A DNA stretch of 64,000 bases from Bremerella sp. P1 (lineage in GTDB: Bacteria; Planctomycetota; Planctomycetia; Pirellulales; Pirellulaceae): NCBI RefSeq assembly GCF_028748185.1, contig NZ_CP118164.1, forward strand, positions 3,162,001 to 3,226,000. Reading direction: 5' to 3'. How positions within the stretch are numbered: position 1 is the first letter of the stretch; each line of letters opens with the position of its first letter. The notes under the pieces were generated by a model. It was not told the origin of the DNA and ran no database searches. It worked only from the letters and a program-made list of their open reading frames with translations. A program made the position numbers and the translations under genes. Below, in pieces: positions 25,630 to 34,678 of the stretch.

Positions 25630-26058
25630 ATGAGAGCCTTGACCAACGCCGATTTGGAAGCCTACTTGAATGAGGAGTTGGCGGTCGAGGAAGCTTCCTT
25701 GGTTGAGGAACAGATTCGCGACCAGCCTGAACTTAAAGAGAGATTGCTAGAGATTCTTTCGCGTCGCGATGCCGGTGTGCATAGCTTGGGCGAGATATGG
25801 CGGCGCCATCGCATCACATGTCCCACGCGTCCACAGCTTCAGCAGTATCTTCTGGGGGTCGTTGCTTCGGAAGAAGAAGCCAACTACGTCACGTTTCATC
25901 TGGAACAAATCGGTTGTCGGATCTGTGCGGCGAACTTGGCGGATCTGATCAAAGCATCGGAAGAAGCCGATCAGAAGGCCGATCAAGAACACCAGTCGAC
26001 TCGGCGACGGAAGTATTTTCAGTCGAGCGTAGGGCGTCTTCGTAAAGAAGATTCTTAA
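25630..26058 (+). CDS. Zinc-finger anti-sigma-like protein
   Basis: A 142-residue soluble protein with two helical modules. The first (about 5-45: LEAYLNEELAVEEASLVEEQ) resembles the N-terminal helices of anti-sigma factors. The second (about 62-110) has CPTRPQLQQYLLGVVASEEE followed by HLEQIGCRIC, a HxxxxCxxC arrangement typical of zinc-binding anti-sigma domains, and then a basic C-terminus. No membrane helix is present. The start at 25630 leaves only a weak ribosome site; longer frames upstream lack the family composition. It follows the ECF sigma and AIM24 genes, which is why I infer an anti-sigma role. Confidence 0.7.
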   Translation: MRALTNADLEAYLNEELAVEEASLVEEQIRDQPELKERLLEILSRRDAGVHSLGEIWRRHRITCPTRPQLQQYLLGVVASEEEANYVTFHLEQIGCRICAANLADLIKASEEADQKADQEHQSTRRRKYFQSSVGRLRKEDS

Positions 26059-26196
26059 TAAATCCTGTATGTCGAACGCTCAAGTTGAGCGTCTGCGAAC
26101 CGTTCAGCACGTCTTTCTCAGGCAGGTACGTCTCGTTTATGTACCTTGAGGGTGCTCTTTGCCCCATAGCAAGCTTGTCTCGATCTTGCCGTGATT

Positions 26197-26212
26197 TGGC
26201 ACAGTGCTTGCA
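26197..26212 (+). promoter_or_regulatory. Sigma-54 (-24/-12) promoter
   Basis: TGGCACAGTGCTTGCA matches the TGGCACR-N4-TTGCW consensus at every defined position, with the correct GG to GC spacing. It lies 74 bases upstream of the start at 26286 on the same strand. No gene for an enhancer-binding activator is adjacent. Confidence 0.8.
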
Positions 26213-26285
26213 TTCCATTTGTTTCTTAAATCCGTCTTAAACGGACTACCGACTCCGTGGGCAGCGTCCGCAATTCAGTCGGGAA

Positions 26286-26570
26286 ATGGAACAAAGAAAA
26301 GCGCTAGAGCCCGTCATCATGAGCAATCTCGAGATGCATCGCACGTCCGAGTCCGCTTGCTTGAGAGCGAACCAGATTCAACCGCCCTTGCCGGACGGCT
26401 CATTCATGATTCCTGTGAATGATCCAGTCGATGCGATCCACTCGGAACGACATCCCGAGGAGGCCGTCGACCGTCATCGCGAAACGATGGCGCTAGACCG
26501 CGTTTTTTGGATGGCAATTGGTCTACTCATGGTGACCGGCATCGCGCTTCGGATCTGGGTGATCTTATAA
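26286..26570 (+). CDS. Small C-terminally anchored membrane protein
   Basis: A 94-residue protein (or 83 residues from the ATG at 26319) with a hydrophilic N-terminal part and a single C-terminal helix (about 74-93, FWMAIGLLMVTGIALRIWVI). No known domain is visible. It is the first gene behind the consensus sigma-54 promoter at 26197 and is followed 51 bases later by a small Rho_N-like protein. The clear helix and promoter position support reality. Confidence 0.6.
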   Translation: MEQRKALEPVIMSNLEMHRTSESACLRANQIQPPLPDGSFMIPVNDPVDAIHSERHPEEAVDRHRETMALDRVFWMAIGLLMVTGIALRIWVIL

Positions 26571-26621
26571 CGCGATTTTTGAAATTGACGCCCGTAAACG
26601 AACTCTCGCTGGAAACTTGAA

Positions 26622-26819
26622 ATGACAACCACTGCGACTCACTACTCGGAAGCTAACACGATGGATGCTGATCAATCTTCGACCGCAACATCGGAGAAAC
26701 GTCTCGAAGACCACACCGTTAAAGAGCTGCGCGAACTGGCGAGCCAACTCGGAATTCGAGGACGTAGTAAGCTGATGCATAAAGAAGAGCTCATTTGCGT
26801 CATTCGCCGTCGTTGGTAA
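26622..26819 (+). CDS. Small protein with Rho N-terminal/SAP-like motif
   Basis: A 65-residue protein. The N-terminal half is Ser/Thr-rich and flexible; the C-terminal half (about 29-63) reads HTVKELRELASQLGIRGRSK and then LMHKEELICVIRRRW, the helix-extended-helix pattern of the Rho N-terminal or SAP nucleic-acid-binding fold. It may bind RNA or DNA. A terminator follows it at 26854, so the sigma-54 unit probably consists of this gene and the one before it. Confidence 0.7.
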   Translation: MTTTATHYSEANTMDADQSSTATSEKRLEDHTVKELRELASQLGIRGRSKLMHKEELICVIRRRW

Positions 26820-26853
26820 TCGATGCGAACAGAAGATCACACGAAACTTCAAG

Positions 26854-26881
26854 AGCCTGGTTGTTCAGCGACCAGGCTTTT
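26854..26881 (+). terminator. Rho-independent terminator after the Rho_N-like gene
   Basis: AGCCTGGT (26854-26861) pairs perfectly with ACCAGGCT (26871-26878), followed by TTT. It ends the two-gene unit started by the sigma-54 promoter. Confidence 0.75.
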
Positions 26882-27164
26882 GTCGTTCGAACCACTTCCC
26901 TTGTTTCGCAACCATCCAACACGAACCCGTCGATGCCGCGATCTGCCGAATTGCCAACAAGTTACGCCACAAAACCAAAGTTTGCGCCAAGTTGGAACGG
27001 GACGTGCAGAACTAGAGTTTCGTTGGAAAGCTCCGGCAATAACGTGGTAACGCTTGAATTGCTCAGGCCCCCGTCGGATGTTTCCCTTTGCACGTCGCTT
27101 GAAATATGGCAGAGGCAAGTGGCGCCCGTTAATCATCTGCCAGGACAGTTTAAGGAGAGGTTTC
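26882..27164. other. Upstream region of the PRC-barrel gene
   Basis: No credible gene is present between the terminator and the PRC-barrel start. It holds the sigma-54-like site at 26993-27008 and the strong ribosome site TAAGGAGAGG just before the ATG at 27165. Confidence 0.5.
26993..27008 (+). promoter_or_regulatory. Sigma-54-like promoter candidate
   Basis: TGGAACGGGACGTGCA has the GG and GC elements at the correct spacing and differs from TGGCACG-N4-TTGCA at two positions. It lies 157 bases upstream of the PRC-barrel gene. The match is weaker than at 26197, so this is tentative. Confidence 0.4.
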
Positions 27165-28274
27165 ATGAAACGCACTATTCCCGCAGTCGTTGCTGCTGCC
27201 CTGATGGCCGCTGGAAGTGTCACCTCATATACATATGCAGATGACAATCCAGTTGCCGATCCATTCGCGGAACCGAAGATTGAAGTCGATGCGCCAGCGA
27301 CCAAAGTTGAAGTGAAGAAGCCCGTCATTTCCGTGGACGCAAACACCGATAGCAACGTCGCCGACAACGCTTCGAGAATGGTCATGGCTCAGCGTGTGAG
27401 CCAGCTTCAAGGAATGACCATCCAAAACGAAGCTGGTAAAGATCTAGGCAGTGTTCGTGATCTGGTAATTGATACGGATCGAGGCCGCGTGAAATACGTT
27501 GCGGTCGCCTACGGCGGCTTCCTCGGGCTGGGCTCGAAACTATTTGCCGTTCCGTTTGAAGCCTTCGAGCATCGTCCTGCGACCCAAGACAAAGATGCGG
27601 TACTGCTTCTGAACCTGAATGAAGAGATGCTTCGCAAAGCACCGGGATTCGATGCCGATAATTGGCCTAATATGGCCTCGCAGGAATTCATCCAAGCCAT
27701 CGATAAGCATTACGCAGATCGAGAGGGTGGAGTAAATGTGAAAGTCGGTCCCTTTGATATCGATGTAAATCTTGATCGAGAAAAGCGACGTGATGGTGCT
27801 GACCAGGCAAACTCGATGGCCGTCCATCGCGCGGATGATCTGGTGGGAATGGTTGTCGTCAATGATGCCAGCGAAAAGCTCGGGTCCATCAACGATCTGA
27901 CGGTCGACATGTCTAACGGCGATATCCGCTACGCGGCTCTTTCAGTGGGTGGACTCGCGGGCGTCAGCGATAAGTTGTATGCCGTAGCTTGGACGAACTT
28001 TCGTCTGAAGCACAACGCTCAGGAAGACTCCAATCAGTTGGTTCTTAATGCCAATCCAGAGACGTTGGAAAAGGCAAAAGGATTCGATCAGAGCAACTGG
28101 CCACAGCAAGCAAACCGAAACTTCGATGGCCAGGCGAACCAGATCGATGATCGCCGCCCGGTCGACGACAGTCGTCCGGCCATCGAGGCTGACATCAAAG
28201 CACCGGGCGTAGACATCGAGGTGAATGATGATGCTCCCGGAAACGGCATCGATGCTGAAGTCGATGTTGAGTAA
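27165..28274 (+). CDS. Secreted protein with two PRC-barrel domains
   Basis: A 369-residue exported protein. Residues 1-25 are a signal peptide (KRTIPAVVAAALMAAGSV, cleaved near TYADD). Two PRC-barrel repeats follow at about 75-150 (GMTIQNEAGKDLGSVRDLVI, then VKYVAVAYGGFLGLGSKLFA) and about 225-300 (LVGMVVVNDASEKLGSIND, then IRYAALSVGGLAGVSDKLYA). The C-terminus is acidic and disordered. The start at 27165 has the strong site TAAGGAGAGG upstream. PRC-barrels bind protein partners or RNA; the role of exported ones is unclear, and stress adaptation is only a guess. Confidence 0.88.
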   Translation: MKRTIPAVVAAALMAAGSVTSYTYADDNPVADPFAEPKIEVDAPATKVEVKKPVISVDANTDSNVADNASRMVMAQRVSQLQGMTIQNEAGKDLGSVRDLVIDTDRGRVKYVAVAYGGFLGLGSKLFAVPFEAFEHRPATQDKDAVLLLNLNEEMLRKAPGFDADNWPNMASQEFIQAIDKHYADREGGVNVKVGPFDIDVNLDREKRRDGADQANSMAVHRADDLVGMVVVNDASEKLGSINDLTVDMSNGDIRYAALSVGGLAGVSDKLYAVAWTNFRLKHNAQEDSNQLVLNANPETLEKAKGFDQSNWPQQANRNFDGQANQIDDRRPVDDSRPAIEADIKAPGVDIEVNDDAPGNGIDAEVDVE

Positions 28275-28362
28275 TCAGGAAGTCCGACGTTCAGCGGAGG
28301 AACGAATCGCATGGACGTAAGAATTAACCACACCTGAGATGGATTTGCGAAGTGGTTGTTGG

Positions 28363-28419
28363 GCCAACGCCTTGGGGGAGACATTCCTAGAATGCTTTCC
28401 CTCAAGGCTTGGCTTTTTT
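28363..28419 (+). terminator. Rho-independent terminator after the PRC-barrel gene
   Basis: The arms GCCAA and GCCTTG in the left half pair with CAAGGC and TTGGC in the right half of a long imperfect hairpin, followed by six T (28414-28419). It lies about 90 bases past the PRC-barrel stop. Confidence 0.7.
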
Positions 28420-28466
28420 ACGCCAAACGAATGGTGAAGAACGATGGGGAGCAATCCCCGACGGAA

Positions 28467-28499
28467 GCCCGGAGTCATGGGCCATGGCTCTGGGCTTTT
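28467..28499 (+). terminator. Second terminator-like hairpin
   Basis: GCCCGGAGTCATG (28467-28479) pairs with CATGGCTCTGGGC (28483-28495) over 13 positions, two of them G-U, around GGC. TTTT follows at 28496-28499. It may end a short transcript starting after the first terminator. Confidence 0.6.
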
Positions 28500-28707
28500 G
28501 CCGTTAAAGTCGTTGTAATTCGCCATGAGTACAAATGATCAACCAGATAAAGGGTCCTGATGCCCCCTTACAGTGAATGCTAAAGAATCTCTATCACTTT
28601 TAGATTGACCTTACTTTTGTTTTTTTCTTACACTCAATGGTTCCTTCCTGTCTCCCTACCTTCGGGGACGCATGCCTTCACACCTCTGTTGATGGGAAAG
28701 TGAACCT

Positions 28708-30849
28708 ATGCGGCTGCCACCACACGGTTTCCGGATGCGCATCGCGAGTATCACCCTGCTTCTGCTTGCACCGGCGTTTCTATGCGCTGCGGACTCACTC
28801 GACACGAAGCCGCTGCCTGGCATTTTGCTTGATAATACGGCCGCTCAGTTGATGGGCCCTTGGCAGCCTTCGGTGCACAGCAAGCCGTACATTGGTGAAG
28901 GCTATGTGCACAGTGGAGTCCCTGGCCGAGAGGAAGCCACCGTCAGCAAGACGATTACCTTCCGCCAAAAGCTACCCACCTCAGGAAAGTACGGCGTCTA
29001 CCTGGCGTACAACGCCAATAGCAACCGTGCTGCTTCCGCTCCGGTCGAGATCCAACATGCCGATGGTGATGCCAAGTTAAAGGTCAATCAACGGCAAGCC
29101 CCGAAGGGGCCAGCACTGTTTCACCCGCTGGGTGAATTCAATTTCGACACGGACAAAGAAGCAGTCGTCGCGATCTCGGACAAAGATGCTCAGGGCATCG
29201 TAATTGTCGACGCGATACTCTTTGTTCCCTCCAACGAGATAGCCAAACTCGATGCCGTGGGGAAGAAGCTGACGGCGAAGAAACCAGAAGCCAAGCCAGC
29301 GAAAAAGGAAGAGCCGAAACAGCAAGTCGCTCCAGCATTTGTTCGAGCCAAAGATATCGATGCCCGTTTGTTGACGTCGGAAGAACTCGACCAGTTGATT
29401 GATCGCGAGGCGCACTTAACCGAAACGACTGACACGGTCGACGACGAGACATTCTTGCGCCGTATCACCATTGATGTGATTGGACGTATTCCAACTGAGC
29501 AGGAACGCAAAGACTTTCTCGCCGATACGAACCCTGCGAAGCGGTCTTTGCTGATTGATCGCTTGCTGGAAAGCCCCGAGTTCGGTACTAACTGGGGAGC
29601 GTACTGGAGCGACGTCTTCAGTTATCGAATCCCTCAGCCCGAACTTACGTTCCTGGATTATCAAATCTTCCAGGATTGGATGGCCCAGCAAATGAACGAG
29701 GGCGTTGGCTGGGACGAGATCACCTACCGCATCCTGACCGCAACCGGGAAGGTAGGGAATAACCCACCGGCATTCTTCGTCGGGTTCCACCAGGCAAGTA
29801 CATCCCGTCTCGCTGGCGAAACGACGCGTATTTTCCTCGGTACGCAAATTCAATGTGCCGAATGCCACGACCACCCGTTCGTCGACATTCCCCAGGAACG
29901 TTTCCATCAAATGGCGGCGTTCTTTGTTCGCACCAACGCCAAGCTGCCCTGGAACGATAGTGGCGAAATCGAGGTTGGTAGTAAGGAAGCTGGCGAGCAC
30001 AAGATGCCAGATACCAACAAGACGATGATGCCTGCCGTCTTCGCTGGTGACCAGTTGGAGAAAGGCGTGAGCGATGTCGACCGCCGAGTCACGTTAGCGA
30101 ACTGGGTTGTGAGCCCCGATAACTCCCTGTTCGCCAAAGCCTATGTAAATCGCACCTGGGAACGACTGATGGATCAGCCATTCTGTGATCCGGTCGACGA
30201 GATCTCAGAAGAAGCAGGCTTCCCAAGTTTGCCATCGGTCCATGATGCCGTCGCGGGTCACTTTATCGCGAACGAATATGACGCCAAGCCATTGTTCCGG
30301 TTAATCCTCAATACCAAAGCGTATCAGCGTCAACTCGACTCTTCCGATAAGGTCGTCGGCCAGCTTGCCTCGGCTGAACTTCGTAAGATGCGCGGCGATG
30401 TGGTCTTCAAGAACTTGGAAACGGCCATCGAGCTTCCCAATGTGAAAGGAGAGCAGATGAAGCCAACCGCTGAAATGCGTTTCCCGCCTCCGCCTAAAAG
30501 TACGAAGGACATCGTGAACGACGTATTCGGCTACGATCCATCCCTGGGCAAGCAGTTCCGTCCGCAAACGATGCAGCAGGCCATGTTCCTGATGAATAAT
30601 CGTCAGCTTCAAGACCAAGTGAAAGCAGGCGAAGATCAAAAGACGAAGCTGGCCAAGCTGCTCAATGAAACTCCCGACGATCGTCAGGCCATTCAGCGGC
30701 TCTATGTCAACGTGCTGGGTCGTGCCCCAGCCGACAAAGAGTTGGACATTGCTTACGAGTTTGTTCAAGAAGGGGCTTCGCGAAACGAAGCTTTCGAGGA
30801 CCTTCTATGGGCCCTCTTGAACACGGCCGAGTTCACCACACGCAAGTAA
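28708..30849 (+). CDS. DUF1549/DUF1553 protein with CxxCH motif
   Basis: A 713-residue exported planctomycete protein. The signal peptide (IASITLLLLAPAFLCAA) suggests that the start may instead be the ATG at 28735. Residues about 45-175 look like a golvesin-type beta domain (SKTITFRQKLPTSGKYGVYL). DUF1549 follows (about 215-400), with TIDVIGRIPTEQERKDFL and the haem-like CAECH at 383-387, then DUF1553 (about 440-700), with NRTWERLMDQPFCDPVDEIS. Members of this pair occur with DUF1501 proteins and sulfatases or sialidases in polysaccharide loci; the exact reaction is unknown. Confidence 0.9.
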   Translation: MRLPPHGFRMRIASITLLLLAPAFLCAADSLDTKPLPGILLDNTAAQLMGPWQPSVHSKPYIGEGYVHSGVPGREEATVSKTITFRQKLPTSGKYGVYLAYNANSNRAASAPVEIQHADGDAKLKVNQRQAPKGPALFHPLGEFNFDTDKEAVVAISDKDAQGIVIVDAILFVPSNEIAKLDAVGKKLTAKKPEAKPAKKEEPKQQVAPAFVRAKDIDARLLTSEELDQLIDREAHLTETTDTVDDETFLRRITIDVIGRIPTEQERKDFLADTNPAKRSLLIDRLLESPEFGTNWGAYWSDVFSYRIPQPELTFLDYQIFQDWMAQQMNEGVGWDEITYRILTATGKVGNNPPAFFVGFHQASTSRLAGETTRIFLGTQIQCAECHDHPFVDIPQERFHQMAAFFVRTNAKLPWNDSGEIEVGSKEAGEHKMPDTNKTMMPAVFAGDQLEKGVSDVDRRVTLANWVVSPDNSLFAKAYVNRTWERLMDQPFCDPVDEISEEAGFPSLPSVHDAVAGHFIANEYDAKPLFRLILNTKAYQRQLDSSDKVVGQLASAELRKMRGDVVFKNLETAIELPNVKGEQMKPTAEMRFPPPPKSTKDIVNDVFGYDPSLGKQFRPQTMQQAMFLMNNRQLQDQVKAGEDQKTKLAKLLNETPDDRQAIQRLYVNVLGRAPADKELDIAYEFVQEGASRNEAFEDLLWALLNTAEFTTRK

Positions 30850-30920
30850 GATCAGCGAACGGCAGCTAGGCGCCGTCCACTCGTTGAGTCTCGATAGATA
30901 ACGATACAGAGGAACACGCA

Positions 30921-32237
30921 ATGATTCGCCCTTTCTGGAATCTGGCAACCGGACGAGATCATGTTTCGCATCGTCGAGGGTTCCTCAAGCAACTCATGAC
31001 CGGTGCCGCAGCCGGGACGTTGACGCTTTCGTGGCGCGATATGATGATCGCCCGAGCAGACGAATTGCGTAAGACTGGTAAGTCGATGATCCTGCTATGG
31101 ATGGACGGCGGGCCGAGCCAGTTCGAGACGTTCAATCCCAAGATAGGATCAAAGTACCAGGGGCCTGCCACGTCGATTCCGACGTCCCTGCCTGGCGTGC
31201 ACATCGCCGAGTATATGCCGGAGACGGCCAAGATGATGCACAAGATCGCGCTGATTCGCAGCATGAAGAGCAGCGAACGCGATCACTTTCGCGCCATCAA
31301 GTTGGTGCGGAGTGGCTACCCGATCAATCCTTCGATTCAGTATCCGACGTGGGGTAGTGTCGTCGCTCGCGAACGCTTCGACCCAACCTATGACCTGCCA
31401 GCATTCGTGCGAATTGGCAAGCCGCGAATCACTACGCGTGACATCAATAGCGGCGTGCTAGGACCTCGCTACGAGTCGTTCAAAATCGAGCAGGCAGGCA
31501 CGCTTCCTGAAGACGTTTTGACGACGGTGCCGGAAGAACGCTTGCGTCGCCGTTTAGATTTGTCGGCTCGTCTCGATGAACAGTTCGCGATGAGCGGCGG
31601 TGCCCAACGCGTGGTTGAGAAGCAAGAGATTTATGACCAAACACAGCGTTTTGTGCTCAGTCCAAAGCTCGAAGCGTTTCGTCTCGATAATGAATCAGAG
31701 AGTATGCGAGATGCCTACGGTCGCAACGAGTTCGGCCAGGCTTGCTTGTTAGCCCGTCGTCTCGTGGAAACAGGCGTTAGCTTTATCGAAGTCTTCAGCA
31801 CGGGTAACGTCAGCGATCAAGGTTGGGACACGCACAAGAAGGGTTGGGATGAGAACCCCAAATTAGCCAACGGCGTTGACCAGGGCTATGCAATGCTTCT
31901 GCGAGATCTTGAACAACGCGGCATGTTGGAAGATACCTTGGTCGTTTGGATGGGCGAGTTCGGGCGAACTCCAAAATTCAAGCCAGACGGCGGTCGCGAG
32001 CATTACTCCGACGGTTGGATTACCTGCCTGTCTGGCGGCGGCGTGCAGATGGGACAAGTCATCGGCGAGACCGATAAGGAAGGTGTTCACGTCACCGATC
32101 GACCGGTTGAAGTCCAGGATCTTTTCCAGACCTTCTGCCATGTATTGGGCATGAATCCGCATGATGAATATGTTACCGACCAGGATCAGCCATTGGCGCT
32201 GGTCAAAGGTGGCGAAGTGATTCATGAACTATTCTGA
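30921..32237 (+). CDS. DUF1501 protein with Tat signal
   Basis: A 438-residue protein of the DUF1501 family, which shares the alkaline-phosphatase/sulfatase fold but has no assigned activity. A twin-arginine motif, HRRGFLKQL, lies near residue 17, followed by a weakly hydrophobic stretch, so export through Tat is likely. Family features are SMILLWMDGGPSQFETFNPK, the VWMGEFGRTPK motif and GREHYSDGWI near the end. It is 71 bases downstream of the DUF1549/1553 gene, the usual order for the pair in planctomycetes. Confidence 0.93.
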   Translation: MIRPFWNLATGRDHVSHRRGFLKQLMTGAAAGTLTLSWRDMMIARADELRKTGKSMILLWMDGGPSQFETFNPKIGSKYQGPATSIPTSLPGVHIAEYMPETAKMMHKIALIRSMKSSERDHFRAIKLVRSGYPINPSIQYPTWGSVVARERFDPTYDLPAFVRIGKPRITTRDINSGVLGPRYESFKIEQAGTLPEDVLTTVPEERLRRRLDLSARLDEQFAMSGGAQRVVEKQEIYDQTQRFVLSPKLEAFRLDNESESMRDAYGRNEFGQACLLARRLVETGVSFIEVFSTGNVSDQGWDTHKKGWDENPKLANGVDQGYAMLLRDLEQRGMLEDTLVVWMGEFGRTPKFKPDGGREHYSDGWITCLSGGGVQMGQVIGETDKEGVHVTDRPVEVQDLFQTFCHVLGMNPHDEYVTDQDQPLALVKGGEVIHELF

Positions 32238-32300
32238 TTAACTTCCCGCGTCACATCGCTTTCTGCTTCGATCCCACCTCATGGTATGCATCGGTGAATT

Positions 32301-33566
32301 ATGCCGCGTGAATATGCGCTGTTGGTCTTGCTCTGTGTGATATTCTTTCCTTGTCGTTTGCCTGCGGATGAGATTGCCGAGCTTGGTAAAGCTTCGCCCG
32401 AGGAAGCTCGCCAGTATGAACTCGCAACCCTGCGAAAGGTGGCGGATCTCGCGCTATTGCCACCTCAGCTGAATACCAACCCATCGGCAGAGTACCATGT
32501 CCGTAACTTGAGCTACGGAATGACCATCGGTATCGAGCGGACACGCAAAGGTCGTTTGTTCGCGGCATGGATTGGTGGCGAAGACGGTCCGAAGGCTTAC
32601 ATGTTGGTCGCCAAGAGCGACGACGATGGTCGCACATGGAGTGAACCAGTTCTCGTCGTCGATAGCCGCAAAGGTCATCTGCCGATTCCACGGAGCGTGA
32701 TTGTCGGCAATTTATGGACAGACCCGCTGGGAAGGTTGTGGCTCTTCTTCGATCAAACGATGAATCACTTCGACGGACGTGGCGGACTGTGGTGTACTCG
32801 CTGCGATGATCCCGAGGCCCAGCAGCTAGTCTGGACTAAGCCACGGCAAATTTGGCATGGTTCCATGTTGAACAAGCCCATGGTGAACTCCAAGGGAGAA
32901 TGGCTCTTATTCGCCCAATTGCTGCAAAGCCAGGGAATCGGCCCCTTCGCGGCTGGCGTCTTTCACGAACTCGATCCCATTCGCGGTGCCAACATCTTGG
33001 TCTCGACCGATCAGGGAGAGACGTGGACGCGACGCGGTAACGTCAAGTTTCCCGAGCCTGACTGGCTCGAGCATCGCGCGATTGAGCGGAAAGATGGTTC
33101 GCTCTGGATGCTAGCCAGAACGCGCCGTGGTGCGATGCTTACGACTTCTAGCGACATGGGTGCTACTTGGTCTGAACCTGAATTTCCACCTCAGATAAAG
33201 CACCCTCCGGCTCGATTTCATCTGCGGGAACTTGCCTCAGGTAGCTGGCTGTTGGTAAAGCACGGCAAGACCATCGACACGAATACCGGTCGCAGTCATC
33301 TAACAGCGTGGCTCTCCGACGACGAGGGACAAACCTGGGAAGGAGGCTTAATGCTTGATGAACGAGCAGGCGTTTCTTACCCGGATGGTTTTCAGGCACC
33401 TGATGGGTCGATCTATATTTCTTACGATTGGCTGCGAGGCAGCAAGGGGCACATCCTCTTTGCCAAGTTCACCGAGGCCGATATTCGAGCTGGGAAACTG
33501 GTCAGTGACGGCTCTCGTTTGCAGCAGCCGATTATCAAGCCAGGAAAATTGAATCCCCAGGATTAG
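32301..33566 (+). CDS. Exported sialidase/BNR-repeat glycosidase
   Basis: A 421-residue exported beta-propeller protein. The N-terminal segment [18 protein letters not shown] is a signal peptide. Four Asp-box (SxDxGxTW) repeats are visible: [33 protein letters not shown] and [11 protein letters not shown]. These mark the sialidase superfamily, though the family also holds other glycosidases. It lies 63 bases after the DUF1501 gene and probably forms one operon with it, suggesting joint use on an acidic glycan. It overlaps the ribD stop by four bases. Confidence 0.88.
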   Translation: MPREYALLVLLCVIFFPCRLPADEIAELGKASPEEARQYELATLRKVADLALLPPQLNTNPSAEYHVRNLSYGMTIGIERTRKGRLFAAWIGGEDGPKAYMLVAKSDDDGRTWSEPVLVVDSRKGHLPIPRSVIVGNLWTDPLGRLWLFFDQTMNHFDGRGGLWCTRCDDPEAQQLVWTKPRQIWHGSMLNKPMVNSKGEWLLFAQLLQSQGIGPFAAGVFHELDPIRGANILVSTDQGETWTRRGNVKFPEPDWLEHRAIERKDGSLWMLARTRRGAMLTTSSDMGATWSEPEFPPQIKHPPARFHLRELASGSWLLVKHGKTIDTNTGRSHLTAWLSDDEGQTWEGGLMLDERAGVSYPDGFQAPDGSIYISYDWLRGSKGHILFAKFTEADIRAGKLVSDGSRLQQPIIKPGKLNPQD

Positions 33567-34675
33567 AGCGAAAAGTCAGTAAACCCGTGCAGGCAGATCG
33601 TTTCCTGGTACGAGCGAAGATCTGTCCGCACCAAGCTGGTGGCCTCTTCCATGTTCAATACGCCTCGACCACCAATCGGACTGATCGCTTCGCTGCCACC
33701 TGCGATCTTCGGGGCGATGAACGCGTAGACTTCGTCAATTTGCTGGGTATCCCATAGTAGGCCAAGCAGTTGACTGCCCCCTTCGACCAGCACGTTGGTC
33801 ATGCCACGGGAAGCCAATTGGCCAAGGAAATACTCCATTCGCTCGGCGTGGTCGCTCCCTGGGCAAACGATCAGATCGCAGCCTGCATGATCCAGACGTT
33901 CGAGGCGTTCCGAACGAGCCGATTCGGCAACGGCAACCATCACGGGAGATTCGCCAATCGACTCGATCAATTGGCTGGTGGGAGAGAGCGTGGCCTGACT
34001 ATCGAAAACAATTCGGGCTGCCGTCCGCGGCCCAGGCGGGCGAGTTGTCAGCAAAGGATCATCAAGCTTCACCGTACCACTACCGACCATCACGCCATCG
34101 CATAGGCCACGGATACGGTGCACTTCGGCTCGAGCCGCTTCTCCGCTGATCCACTTGCTGCTGCCACTGGCCGTGGCCAGCTTGCCATCGAGCGTCATGG
34201 CCCACTTAGCGATCACCCACGGCTTGCCTTTTTCATGGACTTTGATGAAGGGAGCATTCAGGCGAGCCGCCTCTTCGCCGCAGGCACCAACGCAAACTTG
34301 AATTCCACGACTGGCAAGGCCCTGGATGCCACCCCCCTGCACTTTCGGGAAAGGATCTTGCATGGCGACCACGACGCGGGCAGGTTTGATCCTAAGCAAA
34401 GCGTCGGTGCATGGTGGTGTCTTGCCGTGATGGCAGCATGGCTCCAGGGTTACGTAGACGGTGCACCCTTCAAGCGAAGCACCGCCTGCGCTGGCAATCG
34501 CGTTGACCTCAGCGTGCGGGCCGCCAAACTTTTCATGAAAGCCTTCGCCGATGATTTGACTGTCCTGAACGATCACGCAGCCGACCATGGGGTTGGGCTC
34601 TACGAAGCCGCGCCCCTGCTCGGCGAGATCTAACGCTCGACGCATGAATCGTTGGTCGTCGTCGGCGATTGCCAT
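33563..34675 (-). CDS. ribD: Riboflavin biosynthesis protein RibD
   Basis: Bifunctional enzyme of riboflavin synthesis: the N-terminal part deaminates diaminohydroxyphosphoribosylaminopyrimidine and the C-terminal part reduces the ribosyl product. The deaminase domain (about 1-145) has [11 protein letters not shown], the zinc motif GPHAEVNAI and [11 protein letters not shown]. The reductase domain (about 150-365) has [20 protein letters not shown] and [14 protein letters not shown]. Length (370) matches the family. It starts three bases after the TPR gene stop and is probably translated from the same message. Confidence 0.97.
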   Translation of the reverse strand: MAIADDDQRFMRRALDLAEQGRGFVEPNPMVGCVIVQDSQIIGEGFHEKFGGPHAEVNAIASAGGASLEGCTVYVTLEPCCHHGKTPPCTDALLRIKPARVVVAMQDPFPKVQGGGIQGLASRGIQVCVGACGEEAARLNAPFIKVHEKGKPWVIAKWAMTLDGKLATASGSSKWISGEAARAEVHRIRGLCDGVMVGSGTVKLDDPLLTTRPPGPRTAARIVFDSQATLSPTSQLIESIGESPVMVAVAESARSERLERLDHAGCDLIVCPGSDHAERMEYFLGQLASRGMTNVLVEGGSQLLGLLWDTQQIDEVYAFIAPKIAGGSEAISPIGGRGVLNMEEATSLVRTDLRSYQETICLHGFTDFSL

Positions 34676-34678
34676 GGT

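Larger units (their letters stand above)
28275..28707. other. Structured intergenic region
   Basis: A 433-base stretch without a credible gene. It contains a long imperfect hairpin with a T-run (28363-28419), a small hairpin GGGGA/TCCCC (28446-28459) and a 13-pair hairpin with a short T-run (28467-28499). The density of structure suggests an RNA element or a separate small transcript. Confidence 0.5.

Noticed and set aside
26882-26900. GTTCGAACC sequence suggesting a tRNA end
   Set aside because: The adjacent stem cannot form and no tRNA body precedes it.
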